From: an uncultured Mucilaginibacter sp.
GTDB taxonomy: Bacteria > Bacteroidota > Bacteroidia > Sphingobacteriales > Sphingobacteriaceae
Direction: 5' to 3'
NCBI GenBank assembly: GCA_913775265.1
Contig: CAJYJH010000040.1
Coordinates: 1 to 33,415, forward strand
Length of the DNA: 33,415 bases
Both the position numbers and the translations under genes were made by a program. Shown here one piece after another: positions 15,026 through 22,414 of this stretch. Positions within the stretch are counted from its first letter, which is position 1, and each line of letters begins with the position of its first letter. The notes below the pieces were generated by a model. The model was not told the origin of the DNA and did no database searches. It saw only the letters and a list, made by a program, of their open reading frames with translations.

Positions 15026-17527
15026 ATGAATAAACAATCCGTTGCTCATTGCACGTACAACATTTTCCGTAACAAATTTTTAAAATTGCTGGTTGCTTTA
15101 CCGGCCCTGGTTGCAAGTGCACAAGCACAGGTGAGCAAAGCGCCGGCTTATCCGCTTATTACCCATAATCCTTATTTCAGTATCTGGTCAAATACCGATA
15201 CACTGAACAAATCAGTAACCCATCACTGGACTGGGCAAGAACAATCTCTTGTGGGGTTAATTAAGGTAGATAATCAGCTTTACCGTTTTATGGGGCAGGA
15301 AGAGATACAGTACAAATCAGTGCTTCCTATTGCCGAACAGCAACCTTACAATTGCCCGTATCTAATTGACAAGCAACCTGCACAAGGTTGGGAAAATGTT
15401 GATTTTAACGATGTCGATTGGAAAACCGGTGCCGCACCATTTGGCGACGATCGGGCTAAAGCTGGTACGTCATGGACCGGTACTGATTTATGGATGCGCC
15501 GTAAATTCACCCTGGATAAGTTACCGCAAGCACAACTGATGCTTCGGGTTTTTCATGATGATGGCGCTGAGGTATACTTAAATGGACATCAAGTGGCTAC
15601 CATCAATGGGGCAAATGGTGATTATGAACCTTTTCCGCTTACGGCCGAAGCACAGTCTTTCCTTAAAACAGGCGATAATGTATTAGCCGTGCATTGTAAA
15701 AACACGGGTGGTGGTAGTTGGCTGGATGTTGGTTTGGAGTATCAGGTAGTTAGCCCTTCGCCTGTTAATGTAAAGTTAGCCTCACAAACAAGCGTCAATG
15801 TGTCGGCTACGCAAACCACTTACAATTTCAAATGTGGTGCTGTTAATCTGAAAGTAATGTTCACATCACCTTTGGTACTAAGTAATTTAAATTTACTTAC
15901 AACACCTGTATCTTACATTACCTACCAGGCATCAAGTAACGACGGTAAACCACATCAGGTAAGTGTTCTGCAAGGTGTATCTACCAATCTTGCCGTAAAC
16001 CGCCCTTACCAGGAAGTGGAAGCCAGTATGTACGCGAAAAATGGTTTAAATATACTGAAGGCCGGAACCATTGAGCAACCTTTATTACAAAAGAAAGGTG
16101 ATAACGTGCGGATTGACTGGGGATATGTTTATGTGGCTGCAAACAACGCTAAACAGTATTTTTCTACCTCTACCGATATAGCACAAGCATTTAGCAAAAA
16201 CCAGTTTCCCTCTGCTCAGCGCAAAACCGGCAAGCAAATTATGCTGAACACGGTTTTATCGCTCGGAACTGTTAATAAAGCACCGGTAAGTAAATTTATA
16301 GCTGTTGGTTACGATGATTTATATGCTGTTCAGTATTTTAAAAACAACCTGAAACCATGGTGGCGCGACCAGCCCGGCGCAACTATGGATGGCTTGCTAA
16401 GCAAGTCGGTTAAAAACTATGCCGATGTATTGGCACAATGCCGTGCAACTGATGCCAAAGTTTACCAGGATGCTAAAGCCAGCGGAGGCGAAAATTATGC
16501 ACAATTGGCTGTGCTTGCTTACAGGCAAAGTGTTGCTGCACACCAGTTGGTACGCAGCCCGGAGGGCGAGATGTTGTTTTTGTCGAAAGAGAATTTCAGT
16601 AATGGCTCTATTAACACTGTAGATATTACCTACCCATCTGCACCTTTATATTTACTGTATAACCCGGAACTTTTGAAGGGTATGATGAACGGCATTTTCT
16701 ACTATAGCGAAAGCGGTAAATGGGCCAAGCCTTTTGCAGCGCACGACTTAGGTACTTACCCTTTAGCTAACGGCCAGACCTATGGAGAAGATATGCCGGT
16801 GGAAGAAAGTGGCAATATGATTATCCTGACGGCTGCTTTGGTAAAAGCCGAACACAATACGGCTTATGCCAAGAAGCATTGGAAAACTCTAACCACCTGG
16901 ACCAACTTTTTGGCGCAGGCAGGTTTCGATCCCGAAAATCAATTATGTACCGATGACTTTGCAGGGCATTTAGCGCACAATGCTAATCTCTCAGTAAAAG
17001 CTATTGTAGCTATTGGCGCTTACGCACAAATGGCAGCAGCTTTAGGCGAACAGGAAACAGCTCAAAAATACAGCGCTATGGCTAAAGAGATGGCGCAAAA
17101 ATGGGAGCAAATAGCCAACGCCGGCGACCATTACGCCCTGGTGTTTAAAAGCAACAACACTTGGAGCCAGAAATATAATATGGTTTGGGATAAAGTATTG
17201 AACTTGAATTTGTTTCCGCAACGCATTTACGATACGGAGCTGAAGTATTATTTAACCAAGCAAAACGAATACGGATTGCCGTTGGATAGTCGTAGAACCT
17301 ACACCAAGTCTGATTGGATTTTGTGGACAGCAGCCATGGCAGATCAAAGCAGTGATTTTAATGCATTGATTAATCCGATATACTACTATGCGACTCATAC
17401 GTCATCGCGTGTACCACTGTCCGATTGGCATGAGACTACAGACGGTAAAATGGTAGGTTTCCAGGCACGCAGTGTAGTGGGCGGTTATTTTATGAAGGTA
17501 TTGCGCGACAAAATGCAGCAGAAGTAA
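15026..17527 (+). CDS. DUF4964/DUF5127/DUF4965/DUF1793 (glutaminase A-like) exported protein
   Basis: This 833-residue exported protein has the architecture annotated in databases as glutaminase-like. A signal peptide (about 1-34) precedes DUF4964 (about 38-110, THHWTGQEQSLVGLIKVDN), an inserted beta-sandwich (about 115-245, VFHDDGAEVYLNGHQVA), DUF5127 (about 260-480), DUF4965 (about 490-660, with the acidic cluster GEDMPVEESGNM, Glu588 to Glu594) and DUF1793 (about 665-832, SDWILWTAAMAD and ARSVVGGYF). The DUF4965-DUF1793 part resembles (alpha/alpha)6 six-hairpin glycosidases. The inserted sandwich looks like the sugar-binding domain of GH2. In a PUL, a glycoside hydrolase role is more likely than amide hydrolysis, but no reaction can be assigned from sequence. 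It lies 68 nt behind GH2 and ends the rightward operon. Confidence 0.8.
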   Translation: MNKQSVAHCTYNIFRNKFLKLLVALPALVASAQAQVSKAPAYPLITHNPYFSIWSNTDTLNKSVTHHWTGQEQSLVGLIKVDNQLYRFMGQEEIQYKSVLPIAEQQPYNCPYLIDKQPAQGWENVDFNDVDWKTGAAPFGDDRAKAGTSWTGTDLWMRRKFTLDKLPQAQLMLRVFHDDGAEVYLNGHQVATINGANGDYEPFPLTAEAQSFLKTGDNVLAVHCKNTGGGSWLDVGLEYQVVSPSPVNVKLASQTSVNVSATQTTYNFKCGAVNLKVMFTSPLVLSNLNLLTTPVSYITYQASSNDGKPHQVSVLQGVSTNLAVNRPYQEVEASMYAKNGLNILKAGTIEQPLLQKKGDNVRIDWGYVYVAANNAKQYFSTSTDIAQAFSKNQFPSAQRKTGKQIMLNTVLSLGTVNKAPVSKFIAVGYDDLYAVQYFKNNLKPWWRDQPGATMDGLLSKSVKNYADVLAQCRATDAKVYQDAKASGGENYAQLAVLAYRQSVAAHQLVRSPEGEMLFLSKENFSNGSINTVDITYPSAPLYLLYNPELLKGMMNGIFYYSESGKWAKPFAAHDLGTYPLANGQTYGEDMPVEESGNMIILTAALVKAEHNTAYAKKHWKTLTTWTNFLAQAGFDPENQLCTDDFAGHLAHNANLSVKAIVAIGAYAQMAAALGEQETAQKYSAMAKEMAQKWEQIANAGDHYALVFKSNNTWSQKYNMVWDKVLNLNLFPQRIYDTELKYYLTKQNEYGLPLDSRRTYTKSDWILWTAAMADQSSDFNALINPIYYYATHTSSRVPLSDWHETTDGKMVGFQARSVVGGYFMKVLRDKMQQK

Positions 17528-17545
17528 ACCGACTGTTATATACAA

Positions 17546-17595
17546 TAAACGCCAAACTAGGCTAAATACTTAAGTATTTAGCCGTTTGGCGTTTA
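17546..17595. terminator. Large two-part hairpin after the rightward operon
   Basis: A 12-bp outer stem (TAAACGCCAAAC at 17546-17557, GTTTGGCGTTTA at 17584-17595) encloses, after a 2-nt bulge, a perfect 24-nt palindrome (17560-17583) built on GGCTAAATACTT. It starts 18 nt after the stop codon of the DUF4965 gene. Its position between convergent genes suggests a terminator working in either direction. Confidence 0.65.
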
Positions 17596-17653
17596 CATAA
17601 CTATCATTTTATTACCTAATAGTGCACTGGTTAGCCACAGTACAATTTGGTTT

Positions 17654-17688
17654 CAAATATTTAGCACACCAGGTATGCTAAATATTTG
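17654..17688 (-). terminator. Hairpin after the leftward GH92 gene
   Basis: Perfect 13-bp arms, CAAATATTTAGCA (17654-17666) and TGCTAAATATTTG (17676-17688), flank a 9-nt loop. The hairpin begins 7 nt after the GH92 stop on the minus strand. No clear T run follows on that strand; a T-rich stretch follows on the plus strand (17698-17703). It shares the GCTAAATA core with the hairpin at 17546-17595. Confidence 0.6.
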
Positions 17689-17695
17689 TGAAGGA

Positions 17696-19978
17696 TTATT
17701 TTTCGTTTGATAACGAGTATGGGTAATCCTTGGAAGCACTACCCCATGCTTTATTAGCAGACGGCCCCATATTGAAGTTAACAGTGGCGCCTTTTAACAG
17801 ATCGTTATGATTTAACCAGCTTTGAGTATAAGGCTTGCCATTAAAATTAACAGATTGTATGTATTTGTTCTGCGCATTATTGGCAGCGGCATTGATAATA
17901 ACTTGTTTGCCATTTTCTAACTTCAGCGTGATTTTTTTAAATAACGGGGCACCAACAACGTATTGGTTAATTGCCGGAGTTACCGGGTAAAAGCCCATAG
18001 CTGAAAATACGTACCAGGCAGAAGTTTGGCCATTATCTTCATCGCCGCAGTAACCGTCTGGTGTTGCTTTGTAAAGGCGGTTCATGGCCTCCCTTACCCA
18101 AAACTGAGTTTTATAAGGCGAGCCACCGTAATTATACAAATATATCATGTGCTGTATAGGCTGATTGCCGTGTGCATACTGTCCCATGTTCATCACCTGC
18201 ATTTCGCGCATTTCATGAATTACGCCACCTCTGAATTTACCTGTAGCAAACACAGGCGGTGCGGAGAATACAGAATCCAGTTTGGCTACAAATTTCTGAT
18301 TGCCACCCATCAGGTTAACCAAGCCCTGCATATCATGGAAAACAGACCAGGTGTAATGCCAGCTGTTGCCTTCAATAAAAGAGCCGCCCCAACGGTACGG
18401 GTCAAATGGTGTTTCAAAACTACCGTCTTTGTTTTTACCCCGCATAAAGTTGATAGAAGAGTCAAAAACATTTTTATAGTTCAGGCTTCGGGTTTTATAT
18501 AAATTAATTTCGGCAGCAGGTCTGTGTAAAGCTTTGGCTAATTGATAAATAGCAAAATCGTCATAGGCATATTCCAGCGTGCGGGCAACACCTTCACCAA
18601 TTTTAACGTCATGAGGTACATAACCCAATGAATTATAAAATTCAACGCCACGCCGGCCTGTAGCGCGTGGGCCTTCGTTGTTAGCACCGTGTATTACTGC
18701 CTCATAAAGTTTTTGAATATCGTATCCACGACCGCCTTTAATATATGCATCCGAAACTACAGAAGCTGAGTTGTTGCCCAGCATAATATCTGAGTAGCCC
18801 GGGCTCGACCATTCAGGCAACCAGCCACCTTCTTTATAATCGTTAATCAAACCCTCCTGCATTTCTTTGTTAATAGCAGGGTACATCAAATTTAAGAAAG
18901 GATATAAGGCCCTGAACGTATCCCAAAAACCGGTGCCGGCAAACATATAACCTGGTGCAGTTTCTCCGGTATAAGGGCTCCAGTGAACAATCTGGTTCTG
19001 CTGATTAATCTCGTAGAGCTTATTAGGGAAGAATAACATCCTGTACAAGCAAGAATAAAATGTTTGGGTTTGCTCCGTCGTGCCACCCTCTGCAGATATA
19101 CGGCCCAGTGTTTTATTCCAGGTAACTTTTGCTTTGTTCTTAAGTACGTCAAAGCTATCGGTTCCTTGTTCACGCTTTAAATTCAATTCGGCTTGTTCTT
19201 GGCTGATGAAAGAAGATGCTACACGTAAGTGAACTTTTTCGTGATTGTTGGTTTTAAAGCCAATAACTGCCAGCACGTGATTTGCTGCGAGCTCATTGGC
19301 GTTTACCGCAACTGTATCATTGAATACACGGGTAAAAGTAATGGGCTTGTCGGTATATATAACAAAATAGTTTTTAAAATTTTTGAGCGGTCCCCTGGCA
19401 TATTTGGTAGAATAGCCTACGATTTTTCGTTCGCCGGGTAACACTTTGATATACGATCCTTTATCGAAAGCGTCAATAACTATGGAAGAGCTGTCATTTT
19501 TAGGATACGTAAATCTGAACTGCGCCGAGCGCTCAGTAGGGGTAAGTTCGGCAGTTATGTTATGATCTGCCAAAAAAACACTGTAGTAGTAGGGTTTTGA
19601 TATTTCTGATTTATGAGAAAACCAGCTGGCCCGGCTTTTTTGTGAAGCAGTTATACGATCGGTGGCAGGCATAATAGCGAACTGGCCATAATCATTCATC
19701 CACGGTGAAGGCTGATGGGTTTGCTTAAAGCCATTAATTTTGTCTGCTGCATAAGTGTACTGCCAACCATCACCCATTCTTCCGGTTTGCGGTGTCCAAA
19801 AATTCATGCCCCAGGGCACAGCTACCGCCGGGTAGGTGTTACCGTTAGATAACTCGAATTTAGAGTCTGTTCCCATTAATGGATTTACCCACTCTACAGG
19901 GTCTGAAATTTTGTTAACGTTTTGTGCTGCGGCATTTATCATGCTGCAACTAAGCAATGCAAAAAGTATTTTTTTCAT
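17696..19978 (-). CDS. GH92 exo-alpha-mannosidase, exported
   Basis: This 760-residue calcium-dependent inverting enzyme removes terminal alpha-1,2- or alpha-1,3-linked mannose. A signal peptide (about 1-18) is followed by the N-terminal beta-sandwich beginning VNPLMGTDSKFELSNGNTYP, and then the (alpha/alpha)6 catalytic domain. The expected catalytic residues are present: the acid Glu536 in GGSFIEGNSWHYTW, and the paired base aspartates Asp646 and Asp648 in GDEDNGQTSAW. These lie at nearly the same positions as in characterised GH92 enzymes of Bacteroides thetaiotaomicron. The linkage preference (1,2 versus 1,3) cannot be read with confidence. It is the last gene of the leftward operon, 24 nt after the BSP peptidase. 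Confidence 0.95.
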   Translation of the reverse strand: MKKILFALLSCSMINAAAQNVNKISDPVEWVNPLMGTDSKFELSNGNTYPAVAVPWGMNFWTPQTGRMGDGWQYTYAADKINGFKQTHQPSPWMNDYGQFAIMPATDRITASQKSRASWFSHKSEISKPYYYSVFLADHNITAELTPTERSAQFRFTYPKNDSSSIVIDAFDKGSYIKVLPGERKIVGYSTKYARGPLKNFKNYFVIYTDKPITFTRVFNDTVAVNANELAANHVLAVIGFKTNNHEKVHLRVASSFISQEQAELNLKREQGTDSFDVLKNKAKVTWNKTLGRISAEGGTTEQTQTFYSCLYRMLFFPNKLYEINQQNQIVHWSPYTGETAPGYMFAGTGFWDTFRALYPFLNLMYPAINKEMQEGLINDYKEGGWLPEWSSPGYSDIMLGNNSASVVSDAYIKGGRGYDIQKLYEAVIHGANNEGPRATGRRGVEFYNSLGYVPHDVKIGEGVARTLEYAYDDFAIYQLAKALHRPAAEINLYKTRSLNYKNVFDSSINFMRGKNKDGSFETPFDPYRWGGSFIEGNSWHYTWSVFHDMQGLVNLMGGNQKFVAKLDSVFSAPPVFATGKFRGGVIHEMREMQVMNMGQYAHGNQPIQHMIYLYNYGGSPYKTQFWVREAMNRLYKATPDGYCGDEDNGQTSAWYVFSAMGFYPVTPAINQYVVGAPLFKKITLKLENGKQVIINAAANNAQNKYIQSVNFNGKPYTQSWLNHNDLLKGATVNFNMGPSANKAWGSASKDYPYSLSNEK

Positions 19979-20002
19979 TAAAAAAGCGTGGTAAGTATAT
20001 AA

Positions 20003-20683
20003 TTAACCGGCTATAGATGGGTTTTTACTGTAATCAGCCCACAGCTCATCCAAATTTTTACCGGTCAAATTTTTCCAGATATCATTGGTATAAGTATGGT
20101 CGCGCAGGCTGGCGTCTACCGTTTTAATAATGCCCGGTTTTATCTTTTCTTCCATCCATACAAAAAAGCGGGCGGTAATGCGATAACTGTTTTTGTAGCT
20201 TTGTTCGGGCTTGTAATCAGGTAATAACCATTTGGCGCCTGCATTGTCTACACCGTGCCGGTATCTTACATAATCGGCTATACCTTCTGTAAGCCAGCCC
20301 GGACCAACGCTTTGCCCATAATTCTGCACAATGTGCATTACTTCGTGGGTAACCACGTCAATATCTTCAGGTCGCTTGGTGAGCCAAGCCGAACTGAATA
20401 CTACTCGTCCGTTGCTGGTGGCAGCTACACCTTTATAAGCCGTGTCTACAAAAAATTTTACATCTTTTAAAGTTGCCGGGTTGTAAGTTTTAGCAAGCTT
20501 AGGGTACACCTCAAAAAACGTATTTATCATGCGTTGCTTTAGCTGAGGATTTAAGGCGCTGTAATTACTTTCAAAGTTGAGCGTATAACCTTTTTTTTTG
20601 ATAGTTTCCTGTGCCTGGGCAGGCGCAAAAAAGTATAAAAGTAATGCCGTTGTTAGGCTGTGTTTTGGTTTTATATTTATCAT
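20003..20683 (-). CDS. Basic secretory protein (BSP) family zinc metallopeptidase, exported
   Basis: This 226-residue exported protein carries the zincin motif HEVMH (His113, Glu114, His117) followed by GPGWLTEGIADYVRYRHG, where Glu133 or Asp137 fits a third zinc ligand. The layout matches the plant and bacterial basic secretory protein family. The signal peptide is about residues 1-24 (ending PAQAQ). The mature part begins KKGYTLNFESNYSALNPQLKQRM, as in BSP proteins. Family members are predicted peptidases; here the target may be the protein part of a mannosylated glycoprotein, inferred from the neighbouring GH92 and SusC/SusD. It is separated from SusD upstream by a strong hairpin at 20717-20742. 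Confidence 0.85.
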   Translation of the reverse strand: MINIKPKHSLTTALLLYFFAPAQAQETIKKKGYTLNFESNYSALNPQLKQRMINTFFEVYPKLAKTYNPATLKDVKFFVDTAYKGVAATSNGRVVFSSAWLTKRPEDIDVVTHEVMHIVQNYGQSVGPGWLTEGIADYVRYRHGVDNAGAKWLLPDYKPEQSYKNSYRITARFFVWMEEKIKPGIIKTVDASLRDHTYTNDIWKNLTGKNLDELWADYSKNPSIAG

Positions 20684-20716
20684 AAACAGAAAAAACTTAA
20701 AAACTATAATATAAAT

Positions 20717-20742
20717 AAAGGTGCCCTGGTGGGGGCACCTTT
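20717..20742 (-). terminator. Intrinsic terminator or attenuator after the second SusD
   Basis: A 10-bp perfect stem (AAAGGTGCCC with GGGCACCTTT) has a 6-nt loop and is followed on the minus strand by TTTATTTATATT-like sequence. It lies between the SusD stop (20760) and the BSP start (20683). It mirrors the hairpin at 13035-13064 in the other operon. Confidence 0.72.
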
Positions 20743-20759
20743 GCTTGTGACAGGTTGGC

Positions 20760-22403
20760 TTAATATCCGGGGTTTTGAGCTAAGTTTCCGTTCAAGTCCC
20801 GTTGTTGTTGAGGTATCGGGTACAATGCACGTGTTGCAGCTGTAGGTGAATGGTCCCACCAGCTGGCAGTGTTAAACTTGCCAAATCTGATAAGGTCATC
20901 TCGTCTAAAACCTTCGAAAATAAATTCGCGACCACGTTCGGCCAGTAATTCATCTAATGTTAAAGTGGCAGTTGTGTAAGCTCGTGTAGCCCAGTCTGCA
21001 TCCGAAAAGGCACGCTTTTTACAATCGTTAATTAATTGCACTGCAGTAGCATTGGCTGCTCCTCCGTTTTTGCGCATCAAGGCTTCGGCTTTGGCAAAAT
21101 AGATCCATGTTAAGCGATAGATGTTCCAGTCGCCGTTGTTATAATTCGGATCAATGGCAGGCACACCGCCCGGCCCCGGTACCTGGTTACCCAGTTTGTA
21201 CTTGTTAAATCGTACACCACTGTTTTCTTCGCCTTCGCTCATGTTAGAAACGGTGGAATTAGATTTGTTTTTCCGAATATTGTCTACAAAAACCAGTTGT
21301 GAGCCATTGTATTCTTCGGAGGCAAGCACAGGCGAAACACCATCAGAAAATTTAACCTGCGGACCAATCAATAACCAGTTTGAGCGGCGAAGATCACTCG
21401 CATCGTAAGTGGTATAAACGCCTGGGATAACTACAATACCGTCGTTACCGTTGCGGCCGCCACCATAAATTTCCTGCTGCTTAAAGTGATAAAATTCACT
21501 TGGCCATGATGGTTGGAAATTGGCTACGCTGTAATTGTAAGCAATGGAAAATATGACTTCTTTAGATAAATCGTTCGTTGTCTTAAACTGATCTGTAATA
21601 TTAGGATCAAGTGCCATAACTCCGTTTTGGCCACCACCGGCATTATTGATCAATTGGTCGGCAGCAGCAATACAATCATCCCAACGGGCAGTACCTGTCC
21701 ATACTTCTGCGTTAAGATATAACTCAACCAGCATAGCATAAGCGCCCGCCTGGCTCATGCGGCCTAATTGGGTACGCGAAAGCTTTGGGGCTTTAGCAAT
21801 ATTGTCCTTTATTTCAGTCTCAATAAATTTAAATACCTCTGCTCTTGGCCTGGTTTCCGGTTTGGCAGGTATACCAACCTGGGTCACTACCGGAATATTG
21901 CCAAAAAGGTCCATGAGTTTTAAATAATGGAAAGCACGAAGCAGCTTCAATTCAGCTATGTAACTATCTTTTTCGGCTTGAGTAATACCCATCGAGGCAA
22001 TGTCTCTCTTACCCAAATTTTCGATCGGGTCATTACAAAGGCCCATGCCCCAGTACATCAAAGACCAGGCATTGTTTAAACCGCCTTCATCATTAAACCA
22101 GGTATGATAATGCAGTCGTTTCCATTTTCCGCCGTCTTCGCCATGCCGGCCTTTGGTAGGCCATGCCAGTTGATCGCCCGAAAGTTCTGCAGGCCTCCAC
22201 CAGCCGTCCTGACCTGATGGGGTAACCCAGGCATTTGCATGTGTATATGGTCTCAAAACGGCCGAAACAACTTCGTTTTTATTATTGTAGAAAGCGTCCG
22301 TAGTTAACTGGCTATACGCCTTTTCTTCAAGTTGCTTTTTGCAGGCAGTTGAATTTAACAAGCCTGCTGCTAATGCCGTATATATAAATAATTTACTTTT
22401 CAT
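20760..22403 (-). CDS. SusD/RagB-type glycan-binding lipoprotein (second pair)
   Basis: This 547-residue surface lipoprotein has the lipidation cysteine at residue 21 (LNSTAC), followed by KKQLEEKAYSQLTTDAFYNN. SusD family signatures include ELKLLRAFHYLKLMDLFGNIPVV in the helical part and LDELLAERGREFIFEGFRRDDLIRFGKF near the C-terminus. It would bind the oligosaccharide imported by the SusC encoded just upstream (11 nt gap). It is only weakly similar to the first SusD by eye, so the two pairs probably recognise different parts of a substrate or different substrates. Confidence 0.95.
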   Translation of the reverse strand: MKSKLFIYTALAAGLLNSTACKKQLEEKAYSQLTTDAFYNNKNEVVSAVLRPYTHANAWVTPSGQDGWWRPAELSGDQLAWPTKGRHGEDGGKWKRLHYHTWFNDEGGLNNAWSLMYWGMGLCNDPIENLGKRDIASMGITQAEKDSYIAELKLLRAFHYLKLMDLFGNIPVVTQVGIPAKPETRPRAEVFKFIETEIKDNIAKAPKLSRTQLGRMSQAGAYAMLVELYLNAEVWTGTARWDDCIAAADQLINNAGGGQNGVMALDPNITDQFKTTNDLSKEVIFSIAYNYSVANFQPSWPSEFYHFKQQEIYGGGRNGNDGIVVIPGVYTTYDASDLRRSNWLLIGPQVKFSDGVSPVLASEEYNGSQLVFVDNIRKNKSNSTVSNMSEGEENSGVRFNKYKLGNQVPGPGGVPAIDPNYNNGDWNIYRLTWIYFAKAEALMRKNGGAANATAVQLINDCKKRAFSDADWATRAYTTATLTLDELLAERGREFIFEGFRRDDLIRFGKFNTASWWDHSPTAATRALYPIPQQQRDLNGNLAQNPGY

Positions 22404-22414
22404 GTTTTCAACAG

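Noticed and set aside
18026..18502. 158-codon frame on the plus strand inside GH92
   Set aside because: Opposite-strand shadow of the conserved GH92 catalytic domain, including the codons of the GDEDNG motif.
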